This document shows, one piece after another, positions 1 to 7,911 of a DNA stretch of 31,452 nt (position 1 is its first letter; each line of letters opens with the position of its first letter). The translations under genes were made by a program, and so were the position numbers. The notes under the pieces are model-generated. The model saw only the letters and a list, made by a program, of their open reading frames with translations. It did not search any database and was not told the origin of the DNA. The DNA comes from JAULUH01 sp032111745 (GTDB lineage: Bacteria; Chloroflexota; Anaerolineae; JAAEKA01): NCBI GenBank assembly GCA_032111745.1, contig JAULUH010000331.1, positions 1-31,452 of the forward strand. The letters are read 5' to 3'.

Positions 1-40
1 CCACACGCCACGCCGTTCATGCCCTTGTGTTCATGACAGC
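1..40. repeat. Right half of GGGGCATGAATGG-type palindromic repeat (copy 1, partial)
   Basis: Positions 8-24 match the right arm of the palindrome at 13557-13573 with one mismatch in 17, and the flanking TGTTCATGAC.GCA motif is shared as well. The left arm would lie before the window. It sits at the 3' side of the HdeD-like gene, as the other copies sit at gene ends. Confidence 0.75.
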
Positions 41-80
41 AAAACAAAAAAAGAGAGTCGCCCTAAAGGGCAACTCTCTC
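41..80 (-). terminator. Rho-independent terminator of the HdeD-like gene
   Basis: Read on the minus strand, the arms at 73-79 and 52-58 pair perfectly (7 bp). After one mismatch, four more pairs (60-63 with 68-71) close a TAAA-side loop. The stem is followed by a run of T broken by one G (complement of 41-52). It lies about 75 nt past the stop codon of the gene at 155-703. Confidence 0.85.
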
Positions 81-154
81 AGCTGCGCTCCACTGGCCGT
101 CACGGCCTCAGGGACCGCTGCAACCAACGCTGCGCTAGGGGTTGATGGCCCCTG

Positions 155-703
155 CTACCGCACGAAGGCCGCAATCAGCTTGATGATGCCGTCGATGATC
201 AACCAGATGCCGAGCACCAGCGGCAGACCCAACGTGGCGGCCACCGGATTCAACAGCAGGATGATGGAGAGGACGCCCAGCAGGACGCCCATCAGGCCCA
301 CGCCCCAACCACCACCCCTGAAGGCAGCGATCACGCTGACGATGGCATAGATGATGCCCAAAATGGCCACCACCAACACCAGGGCCGAGCCTACCGCCAG
401 CGTCGTGGCCAGGGGGGCTCTCGTGTCGCCGATGTACCCCGACACGATCAGGCCACCGGCGATGATGGCGATGATGCCGGTAAATAGCTTCCAACCCCAT
501 CCTCTGCTGTCCTGGAAGATCCGGATGATGTCGAGAATGCCGACGATAATCCAGTAGATGCCCAGCACCAGCACGGCAGTAGCGGTTGTGGCCACCGGCC
601 GCAGCAGGAACAATAGTCCGACGATGATCGCCAGGATCCCGTAGACTATCAGCAGCCACTTGCTCACCGGCTGGGGTGGCGCAAGTGCAGTCGAAGTCGT
701 CAT
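155..703 (-). CDS. HdeD-like DUF308 family membrane protein
   Basis: The 182-residue protein is almost entirely hydrophobic, with about six membrane segments in repeated pairs. Gly/Ile/Leu-rich helices are separated by short loops with Arg-Pro (LLRPVAT) and DGIIKLI-type turns, the pattern of the HdeD/DUF308 family. In E. coli HdeD is linked to acid resistance, but in other bacteria the role of the family is unknown, so no substrate is proposed. An upstream in-frame ATG at 769 would add 22 residues. The start at 703 is preferred because AGAAAGGAGA precedes it and the protein then begins MTTSTALAPP. The gene is single, with a promoter at 805-833 and a terminator at 41-80. Confidence 0.88.
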   Translation of the reverse strand: MTTSTALAPPQPVSKWLLIVYGILAIIVGLLFLLRPVATTATAVLVLGIYWIIVGILDIIRIFQDSRGWGWKLFTGIIAIIAGGLIVSGYIGDTRAPLATTLAVGSALVLVVAILGIIYAIVSVIAAFRGGGWGVGLMGVLLGVLSIILLLNPVAATLGLPLVLGIWLIIDGIIKLIAAFVR

Positions 704-804
704 GGATGAGTCTCCTTTCTGAAATGACACCAAGTTGACAATCACTGGCTGGGGACCCCGGCGTAACACGAAGATCCGCCGGCGAAACTCAGCTTTATGG
801 TAAC

Positions 805-833
805 ATTTTAACCCAAAGAGAGGAAAAATGCAA
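805..833 (-). promoter_or_regulatory. Promoter of the HdeD-like gene
   Basis: On the minus strand TTGCAT is followed after 17 nt by TAAAAT. Predicted transcription starts about 95 nt before the chosen ATG at 703. Confidence 0.55.
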
Positions 834-866
834 CCCCCAGCATGGGGTATTTTTGGGGAATGAGGC

Positions 867-872
867 TATAAT
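867..872 (+). promoter_or_regulatory. -10 box for mscL
   Basis: A perfect TATAAT lies 52 nt before the mscL start codon. No convincing -35 box is seen at 17 nt spacing. Confidence 0.4.
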
Positions 873-924
873 CCAGGCAGATCGACCGCCGACTCCCCGA
901 AATCGATAGAAGGAGACAAGGCCC

Positions 925-1293
925 ATGCTCAAGGAGTTCCGTGACTTCCTCATGCGCGGCAACGTGCTCGATCTGGCTGTCGCCGTCATCATCGGAGGTG
1001 CTTTTGGCGCCATCGTCACCTCCCTGGTCGAGGATATCATCATGCCCCTGGTCGGCATCCTTCTCGGCGGCCTCGACTTCAATGGGCTGGCACTTCAGGT
1101 GGGCCAGGCCACGGTCGCCTACGGCAAGTTCATCCAGGCTATCGTCAACTTCCTGATTATCGGGCTGGCGCTCTTCCTGGCCGTCAAAGCCGCCAACGCC
1201 GTCTACAAGCGCAAAGAGGCTGCCCCCGCCTCACCGTCGCCCGAGGTAGAACTGCTCACTGAGATTCGCGATCTCCTCAAAGCACAGCGGTGA
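925..1293 (+). CDS. mscL: Large-conductance mechanosensitive channel MscL
   Basis: MscL is an inner-membrane homopentamer that opens under membrane tension and releases solutes during osmotic down-shock. The 122-residue product (E. coli 136) has the family N-terminus MLKEFRDFLMRGNVLDLAV. TM1 is glycine/alanine-rich (AVIIGGAFGAIV, about residues 20-32) and is followed by the conserved DIIMPLVG turn. There is a short periplasmic loop, then TM2 (about 73-93) and a C-terminal amphipathic helix ending EIRDLLKAQR, separated by a Pro/Ser/Ala linker. AGAAGGAGA upstream is a good ribosome binding site. The next gene starts 21-48 nt downstream and may be co-transcribed. Confidence 0.96.
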   Translation: MLKEFRDFLMRGNVLDLAVAVIIGGAFGAIVTSLVEDIIMPLVGILLGGLDFNGLALQVGQATVAYGKFIQAIVNFLIIGLALFLAVKAANAVYKRKEAAPASPSPEVELLTEIRDLLKAQR

Positions 1294-1314
1294 GTCGATG
1301 ACAACTTCAAACCC

Positions 1315-2217
1315 GTGACGGCTTCGCCACAGGCCAGGATCATGAGACCTGCTACGATCACCGCGCCAACCTGGCCGGACTACGACCTGCTGGACAGCGG
1401 CGCCGGCCGCAAGCTCGAGCGCTTCGGGCCCTATGTGTTGGACCGTCCGGAGGCTCAGGCCGCCTGGCCCCGGGCGCTGCCGGCCACCTCCTGGGCTGCG
1501 GCACATGCCGTGTTTCACGAGGACGGCCAGCGCTGGGAGCCCCACCATGCCATGCCCCCGTCCTGGGTCATCGCCTTCCAGCACCTGCGCTTCCGCCTGC
1601 AGGTGGCCGAGTCGCGCCAGGTTGGCGTCTTCCCGGAGAACGCCGCCCACTGGGACTGGATCGCCGCGCAAATCTCCACCGCCGGCCGGCCCGTGCACGG
1701 GATCAATCTCTTTGGCTACACCGGGCTGGCTACGCTGGCCGCGGCTCAGGCCAGCGCCCGCATGACCCACGTCGACGCCTCCCGCAAGGCCGTAACCTGG
1801 GCTCGCGACAACCAGTCCCTCTCCGGTCTCTCGGACCGGCCCATCCGTTGGATCGTGGAGGATGCGATGAAATACCTGCGCCGGGAACAGCGCCGCGGCG
1901 TGCGTTACGACGCCATTATCCTCGACCCGCCGGCGTTCGGCCGGGGCCCGGCAGGCGAGATCTGGAGCCTGCAGCGGCTCTTTCCAGAGCTGTGCCAGCT
2001 CTGCCGGGCTGTGCTCAGCCCAGCCCCGCTTCTAGTCGTAGCTACTGTCTACACCAGGGACTTCTCACCGGAGGCTCTGTATCAGGCCATGGCCGAGATG
2101 ATGGCCGGCCACGGGGGCACACTGGCCGTGGGGCAGCTGGCTACGCTCGAGCGCAGCGCCGGCCGGATAATCCCCAACGCCCTGTTCGCCCGCTGGACGG
2201 CTGGGAATAACCCGTAA
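1315..2217 (+). CDS. Class I SAM-dependent methyltransferase, RlmI/RlmK-like
   Basis: The 300-residue protein has a Rossmann methyltransferase core. Motif I is GINLFGYTGLATLAAAQA, the acidic end of strand 2 is HVDAS, and the catalytic loop is ILDPPAFGRG. The NLFxYTG and DPPxF motifs are those of the COG1092 family (RlmI, RlmK), which methylate cytosine or guanine in 23S rRNA. The usual N-terminal PUA domain is missing and is replaced by about 90 residues I do not recognise, so the exact substrate cannot be named. The open frame begins at a GTG (1315); an ATG at 1342 (MRPATITAP) is an equally likely start. It follows mscL closely on the same strand. Confidence 0.85.
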   Translation: MTASPQARIMRPATITAPTWPDYDLLDSGAGRKLERFGPYVLDRPEAQAAWPRALPATSWAAAHAVFHEDGQRWEPHHAMPPSWVIAFQHLRFRLQVAESRQVGVFPENAAHWDWIAAQISTAGRPVHGINLFGYTGLATLAAAQASARMTHVDASRKAVTWARDNQSLSGLSDRPIRWIVEDAMKYLRREQRRGVRYDAIILDPPAFGRGPAGEIWSLQRLFPELCQLCRAVLSPAPLLVVATVYTRDFSPEALYQAMAEMMAGHGGTLAVGQLATLERSAGRIIPNALFARWTAGNNP

Positions 2218-2379
2218 AGGGCAGCCAGGCTGCTATGGGCAGGACCGGCCATCGGCTGGGCAGGTTGCCAATCTACTCCTCTGGTCCGATTCGGCAAACT
2301 AGGGTAGACTTGTGCTCAAGTGCACATTTGAATTCTGTGGTGCCACGCGAATCCCTACACCTTTGACTGGAGAGCGACA

Positions 2380-3264
2380 ATGGCCCAATTATTGATGGTC
2401 ATAGTGGACGACCTGAAGACCTTGCCGAGGCTCCTGAGCGCCTGGCAGCAGGCCGGTGTACCGGGGGTCACCATCGTACCCAGTGCTGGTGCCTATCGCA
2501 CTGTCACCTGGCTCAGTCGCGTGGGACTAGGTGCCCTGGATAGGCTTTTCGAGGCCGAAGAGGTGCGCCAGCGCACGCTACTTGCCGTAATCGAGGACGA
2601 CGATCTGCTCCAAATCGCCATCGCAGAAGCCGAACGTGTGGTTGGCGATTTCAGCCAGCCCAACACCGGCCTGCTGGCCGTCATCCCCTTGATACTGGTG
2701 AAAGGACTGCAAAAGAGAACGCGGCCCGGGTCCCGCGAAACGCTCCCCCCGGCCGTAAGGCCTGACTGGATTGTCCAGCGAGACACTCCTGTTCACGTTG
2801 TGGTCGCCATCACGAATCTGGAGCCCACCATCGTCCAGGCAGATGCCACTCTGGATCAGGTAGCCTTAGCTATGCAGGCGCATCCCAACGTCCACGTGGC
2901 TTGTGTCGTCAACCAGGACGATCAACTGATCGGTTTGCTCCCCTTGCGCAGTTTGGCCGACGATCTGTTCTTTCACATCTTGCCTGAGGAGTTTATCAGC
3001 GAGGCCTCAAATCTACAACGCGCCATCGAATACGCCGACAAGAGCCGCCTGCGCACCGCCGCTGATGCCATGCAGCCGCCTGTATGGGTCAAGGCTAGCG
3101 ACCGGGTTAGCGACGCCTTCCGGCGTATGCATGAGCAACAGCTCCCTGGTCTTCCAATGGTAGACGATCGCTATCATGTCGTGGGCTATGTCAATCTGCT
3201 TGAGCTGCTGGCGATCTGCTCTCAGGACCTGGCAGCAACGGATCAGGGGACCTCATCTCCGTGA
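2380..3264 (+). CDS. PII-like / tandem CBS domain regulatory protein
   Basis: The 294-residue soluble protein has two parts. Residues 1-110 look like a PII-type signalling domain: MAQLLMVIVDD, AGVPGVTIVPSAG, TLLAVIEDDDLL and DFSQPNTGLLAVIP match the usual alternating strands and helices. Residues about 145-195 and 226-282 are two CBS motifs (a Bateman module that normally binds adenine nucleotides), joined by a helical linker. The permease gene follows with a 4-nt overlap (GTGA), so the two are translationally coupled. I infer that the protein senses a nucleotide and controls the permease. The ligand is unknown, and a T-loop with known modification residues is not evident. GGAGAGCG precedes the ATG. 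Confidence 0.82.
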   Translation: MAQLLMVIVDDLKTLPRLLSAWQQAGVPGVTIVPSAGAYRTVTWLSRVGLGALDRLFEAEEVRQRTLLAVIEDDDLLQIAIAEAERVVGDFSQPNTGLLAVIPLILVKGLQKRTRPGSRETLPPAVRPDWIVQRDTPVHVVVAITNLEPTIVQADATLDQVALAMQAHPNVHVACVVNQDDQLIGLLPLRSLADDLFFHILPEEFISEASNLQRAIEYADKSRLRTAADAMQPPVWVKASDRVSDAFRRMHEQQLPGLPMVDDRYHVVGYVNLLELLAICSQDLAATDQGTSSP

Positions 3265-4523
3265 ACCAGGTCTTGCTCGCGGCCGGTGTTTTTCTAGTTA
3301 CCTACGCCCTGATCGTCGTTGACCGCATCCACCGCACTATCGCCGCCTTGCTGGGTGGCCTGGCAGTGATCGTCCTGGGCATTGTTCCCCAGCATGAGGC
3401 CTTTGCTGCCATCGACTGGAACGTGATCTTTCTGCTAGCGGGGATGATGATCATCGCCAGCATCCTCAGCGAGACCGGTTTGTTCCAATGGATTGCCGTT
3501 CAGGCCGTGAAGCTCGGTCGCGGCAATCCCATGGCCATTCTAATCCTGCTGGTCCTGATCACGGCCTTTGGCTCAGCCCTCCTGGACAATGTCACCGTGG
3601 TCGTGCTGATCGCACCTGTGACGCTATTTGTGGCATCCAGCCTCGGAGTCAATCCTCTACCCTTCCTGATAGCTGAGGCGATGGCGTCAAACATTGGCGG
3701 AATCGCCACGCTCATCGGCGACCCGCCGAATATCCTGATCGCCAGCGCCGCCGACCTGGATTTCGTGACCTTCGCAGTCAACATGGCGCCCATTATGCTG
3801 GTAATCCTGGTTGCATTCTGCGGTCTCTGCTTCTGGCTCTTCCGGCAAGACATTGATGGCTCGAAGAAACCACGCCCGGATGTTCAGGCCCTGGATACCA
3901 GCGAACTGATTACCGACCCGATCAAGTTGCGAAAATCGCTGGTTGTGCTAGCCGGCGTGCTCGTAGGCTTCCTCTTCCAAGGCATGCTCGACCTGGAACC
4001 AGCCACCATTGCCATGACCGGCGCAACGGTCCTCCTGCTTTGGTCAGGCAGCGATCCCCACACAGTGTTGCGGGACGTCGAATGGACCACCCTGTTCTTT
4101 TTCATCGGCCTGTTCATCGTGGTGGAGGCGGTCGTTGCCGTTGGCCTGATCGATCAGATTGCCCGAAGAGCTGTGCAGCTCACCGGAGGCAGCCTGCCCC
4201 TTACCTCGACCCTCATCCTCTGGCTTTCGGCTGTAATCTCAGGCATTGTGGACAACATCCCATACACCGCAGCCATGATCCCTATCGTGGAAAGCGTAGG
4301 GAATACCATGCCAGTCCAGCCGCTCTGGTGGTCGCTGACCCTGGGGGCTGACCTGGGCGGCAATCTGACCCTGGTGGGCGCGTCGGCCAATATCATCGTG
4401 GCCAGCCTTGCGGAGCGCAGTGGCCATCCCATCGAGTTTCGCCAGTGGCTGCGTTACGGTATTCCCGTCACCCTCGTCGCCTTAATTCTAGCCAACATCT
4501 ACATCGCGCTGCGCTATTGGTAG
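3261..4523 (+). CDS. ArsB/NhaD-type (SLC13/IT superfamily) ion permease
   Basis: The 420-residue polytopic membrane protein has about ten to eleven hydrophobic segments and the inverted two-half design of the ion transporter superfamily. The signatures are the DNVTVVVLIAPV stretch with IGDPPNILIASA in the first half, and DNIPYTAAMIPIV with VGASANIIVASLAE in the second. ArsB (arsenite), NhaD (Na+/H+) and related SLC13 carriers share these motifs. No arsenic gene (arsR, arsC, arsA) is nearby, so arsenite efflux is not supported; a Na+/H+ or anion role is equally possible. The GTG start overlaps the stop of the PII-CBS gene. Confidence 0.88.
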   Translation: MNQVLLAAGVFLVTYALIVVDRIHRTIAALLGGLAVIVLGIVPQHEAFAAIDWNVIFLLAGMMIIASILSETGLFQWIAVQAVKLGRGNPMAILILLVLITAFGSALLDNVTVVVLIAPVTLFVASSLGVNPLPFLIAEAMASNIGGIATLIGDPPNILIASAADLDFVTFAVNMAPIMLVILVAFCGLCFWLFRQDIDGSKKPRPDVQALDTSELITDPIKLRKSLVVLAGVLVGFLFQGMLDLEPATIAMTGATVLLLWSGSDPHTVLRDVEWTTLFFFIGLFIVVEAVVAVGLIDQIARRAVQLTGGSLPLTSTLILWLSAVISGIVDNIPYTAAMIPIVESVGNTMPVQPLWWSLTLGADLGGNLTLVGASANIIVASLAERSGHPIEFRQWLRYGIPVTLVALILANIYIALRYW

Positions 4524-4575
4524 GCATCATGGCCGCCCGGGAGGGATACGTAGCACGCTGATCGATGCGACGCCT

Positions 4576-4989
4576 CTAGCCCCCTGTTGCCACGAACTCC
4601 ACCGGTACCCCCAACTCGTCACGCACCCTCTCTGCAAAGGCCGCGATGGCCTTGTTGGTAGCTTGTCCCATCAACAACAGGTCGACGGGATGCTCCCGGA
4701 GAAAGGTCTCCAAGGAGGTAGTGACATCGCCGTACAATACGACGCTCTCAGCATGGACGCCGCGACGACGGGCGCGGTCTTCGGCCAGGCGCATGATCGC
4801 GTTGCCCAGCCAGGCCAGTTCCGCCCTGGCCGCGGGAATCAACGACTCGTCCAAGTCGCCCAATTGGCCCAAATCGACGACGTGCAGGAAAACCAGGGGC
4901 TTCTGTTGTCTTCGGGCTACTTCCACAGCCTCGGACTGGACGGCGCGGCTCTGGCTGCCATTGCCGGTTGCACAAACGATGTTGGCCAT
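4576..4989 (-). CDS. UspA-family universal stress protein
   Basis: The 137-residue product begins MANIVCATGNGSQSR and follows the Usp alpha/beta fold: PLVFLHVVDL strand, long Arg/Ala-rich helix, ESVVLYGDV strand, and VDLLLMGQAT near the C-terminus. The ATP-binding G-2x-G-9x-G(S/T) motif is not intact after LLMGQA, so it is probably a non-ATP-binding type. It starts 10 nt after the stop of the antiporter gene and is surely co-transcribed with it. Usp domains are often fused to or paired with CPA-type antiporters, which suggests that it modulates the neighbouring transporter. A longer frame up to 5214 overlaps the antiporter and is rejected. Confidence 0.85.
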   Translation of the reverse strand: MANIVCATGNGSQSRAVQSEAVEVARRQQKPLVFLHVVDLGQLGDLDESLIPAARAELAWLGNAIMRLAEDRARRRGVHAESVVLYGDVTTSLETFLREHPVDLLLMGQATNKAIAAFAERVRDELGVPVEFVATGG

Positions 4990-4999
4990 GGCCAGCACT

Positions 5000-6676
5000 C
5001 TACCTACCTGGTTGCTCGTAAGTTTCAGGAAAGGACCTAATCGTCGCTGGTGGTGCCAATCGCCCCGTTGTCTCGTCAAACCGGTCCCACACCAGGATGC
5101 GACGGTCCAGGTCGTCCAGTTCGCTGCGATAGACGTCTTCGGTAATGAAGCCGCGATGCAGCGCTTCGGCCAGCGCATTGCGCTTGGCCCGGAGCATATC
5201 CTGCCTGGTCTCAATCAAGATCGTCCGTTCCAGTTCCGGATGATCGTGCAGAATGGCCTGCATATCCTCTTCGGTCATATCACCGATCACTTTCCAGGTG
5301 GGCTGGGCAATCAGGCCCTCTGAACGCAGGGCGTCCACCTCTCGCCGGCTGGCACGGAGCATGAGTAGCCGGGCCAATTGTTCCTGCTGGGATCGCGTGC
5401 GTGCCAGGTTGGAGATGCCCAGGCGCTTGATCAGCGGCTCTATGGTGAGGCCTTGCACCACCAGTGTGAACAGCACGACGCCAAAGGTCATCAACTGCAA
5501 ATCCTCAGACATGGGGCCCTGCACGCTCAAGGCCAGCGCCAGGCTGACTGCACCCCGCAACCCACCCCAGAACATGACATGGCGATACTTCATGGAGATC
5601 GGATCGCTGAAGCGCGAACTCAGCCACGTCATGAAGTAGACGACGATGGCGCGGCTGATCAGGATGGCCGCTACTGCAATGGCCACCGCGTTGGCGTTCT
5701 CCACTAGCCTGCCGATGCTGATCTGCAGGCCAAGGATTAGGAACACGGCCGAGTTAGCCACAAAGGCCAGTAGCTCCCAAAAGTTGTATAGAGTGATCCG
5801 GGTAGTGGGAGACATCTTGTCCAGATCCAGGCTGCCGATCACCAGCCCGGCGGACAACACCGCCAGAATGCCGCTCTCGCCCAAGATCTCGGCGATCACG
5901 AAGGAACCCACCGCTACTGCCAAGCTCAACGTGGTCTCAACCAGCCGCTCGTCGAGCCGCCCCATGATCTGAGCTGCAATGAAGCCAGTCACCAAGCCGA
6001 CGAGGATGCCGCCCCCAGCCACCCGTACGAATTCCATCACCCCCCGCAGCAAGGTCGGGGACGCAGCCGGCACTCCGGCCTCGATACTGCCCGCAGCCGT
6101 CAGCGCCATGGTGAATAGGACCACCGCCACGCCGTCGTTTACCAGGCTCTCACCTTCCATCAAAACCGATAGCCGTTTGTCCACGCCCAGGCTGCGAAAG
6201 AAGGCGATGACGGCCACCGGGTCGGTAGCTGAGATCAGCGCGCCGAAGGCCAACGCGTACGTCATGGGAATTTGGGTCCCGAGGCTGACGACATTGCCCA
6301 CGATGAGGGTAGAGATCAGCACGCCCGGCACGGCCAGCAGGAAGATCGGTAGCGCCTCTTTCCTGAGAGTCCGCAGGTTCAGACGCAGCGCGGCTTCGAA
6401 GATCAAGGGGGGAACAAGCAGGGCCAGGATCAGCTCACTGGTGACCTCGTCATCGCCGCCAGCCAGCGGTGCCGCGAAGGGCAGGCGCACGATGCCCTCC
6501 GTAGGCAGCAGGGCCAGCGCTAGCCCGGCCAAGACCAGAGCCACGGTATAGGGGATGCGCACCTTGCGCACCAGAATCGCTACGCCACTGATGATCAGCA
6601 ACAGAAGTACGAAGACGATCTCCTGCTGAATCAGAGTCGGCTCAGCCACATCCTGAGCAACGATTGAGAGGGGCAT
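5000..6676 (-). CDS. CPA1-family Na+(K+)/H+ antiporter, NhaP-like
   Basis: The 558-residue membrane protein exchanges monovalent cations for protons. About 12-13 membrane helices fill residues 15-420. Signature residues are visible: SATDPVAVIAFF (Asp152) and MEGESLVNDGVAVVLF (Glu176, Asn180, Asp181), the ND-type exchange site of electroneutral CPA1 carriers. The last 130 residues are a hydrophilic, helical cytoplasmic tail (SNLARTRSQQEQLARLL onward), likely regulatory. It is the first gene of an operon with the UspA protein. A promoter lies at 6773-6801. The ribosome binding site before 6676 is weak (AGGAT), so the start is not certain. Confidence 0.93.
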   Translation of the reverse strand: MPLSIVAQDVAEPTLIQQEIVFVLLLLIISGVAILVRKVRIPYTVALVLAGLALALLPTEGIVRLPFAAPLAGGDDEVTSELILALLVPPLIFEAALRLNLRTLRKEALPIFLLAVPGVLISTLIVGNVVSLGTQIPMTYALAFGALISATDPVAVIAFFRSLGVDKRLSVLMEGESLVNDGVAVVLFTMALTAAGSIEAGVPAASPTLLRGVMEFVRVAGGGILVGLVTGFIAAQIMGRLDERLVETTLSLAVAVGSFVIAEILGESGILAVLSAGLVIGSLDLDKMSPTTRITLYNFWELLAFVANSAVFLILGLQISIGRLVENANAVAIAVAAILISRAIVVYFMTWLSSRFSDPISMKYRHVMFWGGLRGAVSLALALSVQGPMSEDLQLMTFGVVLFTLVVQGLTIEPLIKRLGISNLARTRSQQEQLARLLMLRASRREVDALRSEGLIAQPTWKVIGDMTEEDMQAILHDHPELERTILIETRQDMLRAKRNALAEALHRGFITEDVYRSELDDLDRRILVWDRFDETTGRLAPPATIRSFPETYEQPGR

Positions 6677-6772
6677 GGCTGCAGATCCTGTGCTGGTGCT
6701 GGACCGGCTGCTCTGTGGTTGAGCACTGCCGCTAGCGGCGCGCTCTCGAGGCGTGACAACTCATCGCATCAA

Positions 6773-6801
6773 ATTATACTTACCCTGGTCTGTTTTGTCA
6801 T
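6773..6801 (-). promoter_or_regulatory. Promoter of the antiporter-uspA operon
   Basis: On the minus strand ATGACA is followed by 17 nt and a perfect TATAAT. Predicted transcription starts about 90 nt before the start codon at 6676. Confidence 0.7.
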
Positions 6802-6854
6802 GCCGCGGCAGACCTGTGGCTGCTCGCCCCAGTTTGCAGGTCAGCCAGGCCTAT

Positions 6855-6883
6855 TTGTCAGCGGGGGATCCATCGGGTAGACT
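6855..6883 (+). promoter_or_regulatory. Promoter of the YihY/BrkB gene
   Basis: TTGTCA, 17 nt, TAGACT. Predicted transcription starts about 30 nt before the ATG at 6921. It is divergent from the antiporter promoter. Confidence 0.6.
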
Positions 6884-6920
6884 ATGAAGGCCAGACCGCT
6901 ATCTCAGGACCACTCCATCC

Positions 6921-7844
6921 ATGGCCAGCGAGAACGAGAAACACGCGCTAAGTAGTCAGCTCGAAGCCCTGTACGGCCGGGCCGACGCGGCCGCCGGCGG
7001 CCGGCTGGGAATTCTCCGAATGACTGTTGAGCGTTTTACGATGATGAACGGCGCCCAGGCGTCGGCGGCCATTGCCTATTACGGCCTATTCTCGCTCTTT
7101 CCAGCCCTCCTGGTGATGGGCGCCGGTCTCAGCCTCTTCGTGGATCAGGCGGAGGCCCAGAACCTGGTGCTTCGCGTCGTTGGCCAGTTTTTGCCGGCTG
7201 GCAAGGGGGTCGAGGAGCTGATCGCCGACACCTATGACACCGTGTTCGGACTGCGCGAGGCCGGACTCATCGGCCTGGTGGCGTTGCTCTGGTCGGCATC
7301 CGGAGTCTTTACCACGCTGACTTACAATGTAGACCTGGCCTTCTCCATGGAGCGGCGTCCCAGCCCGGTCAAGGCGCGCCTGATTGGCGTCGCCTTTGTC
7401 GCCATCCTGGGCGTCCTTCTGGTGATGCTTTTGTTCTTCTCGGCATTCCTGGGGATCGTGGTTGCCATCCCCTCCCTGATCTTCCAGGAACTAGGCATGC
7501 GAGGTCCTGTGGCCCAATTCTGGAATGCCCGCGGGATGGTTTTCATCGTCGCCGCCATAATCTACACTGGGCTCTATCGTTGGATACCCAGTGTCTATGT
7601 GCCCTGGCCTGTCGCCATCGCCAGCGGTATTCTGGTCTCCCTGGCTACGCAAATCCTCAACGCCGGCTTCACATGGTTTCTCAGCAGCGGCTTCGCCCGC
7701 TATGAGACGCTGTACGGTCCCCTCACCACCATCATCGTGCTCCTGTTCTGGATCTACCTCAACGTGCTGGTGATCCTGGTCGGCGCACACCTGGCCGCCT
7801 CCCTGGTCCAGCGCCGCCAGTTAAGGCCTGGAAGTGGCTCCTAA
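6921..7844 (+). CDS. YihY/virulence factor BrkB family membrane protein
   Basis: The 307-residue inner-membrane protein has six predicted helices. It matches the YihY/BrkB family (formerly mislabelled ribonuclease BN): the ASAAIAYYGLFSLFPALLVMG segment is the family's N-terminal signature (the AYYxLFSLFP type). The middle contains LWSASGVFTTLTYNVDLAF. The C-terminal third contains SGFARYETLYGPLTTIIVLLFW, then a last helix and a short basic tail. The molecular function is unknown; transport or membrane-stress roles have been suggested for relatives. It stands alone and converges on comEA, 67 nt away. Confidence 0.9.
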   Translation: MASENEKHALSSQLEALYGRADAAAGGRLGILRMTVERFTMMNGAQASAAIAYYGLFSLFPALLVMGAGLSLFVDQAEAQNLVLRVVGQFLPAGKGVEELIADTYDTVFGLREAGLIGLVALLWSASGVFTTLTYNVDLAFSMERRPSPVKARLIGVAFVAILGVLLVMLLFFSAFLGIVVAIPSLIFQELGMRGPVAQFWNARGMVFIVAAIIYTGLYRWIPSVYVPWPVAIASGILVSLATQILNAGFTWFLSSGFARYETLYGPLTTIIVLLFWIYLNVLVILVGAHLAASLVQRRQLRPGSGS

Positions 7845-7911
7845 TCTGAGTCCAGGGTGAAATCTACATGGTTCCCTGTTTGGCGACTGCGGATTTCATC
7901 GTGGAATCAGT

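Noticed and set aside
2305..2310. TAGACT as -10 box of the PII-CBS gene
   Set aside because: No acceptable -35 box at 16-18 nt; kept out of the feature list.
3261..4523. Arsenite efflux pump assignment (arsB)
   Set aside because: The motifs are shared by all ArsB/NhaD carriers and no other ars gene is nearby; the partner is a PII-CBS protein instead.
4990..5214. 75-residue N-terminal extension of the UspA protein
   Set aside because: It overlaps the 3' end of the antiporter gene in another frame and is not Usp-like.
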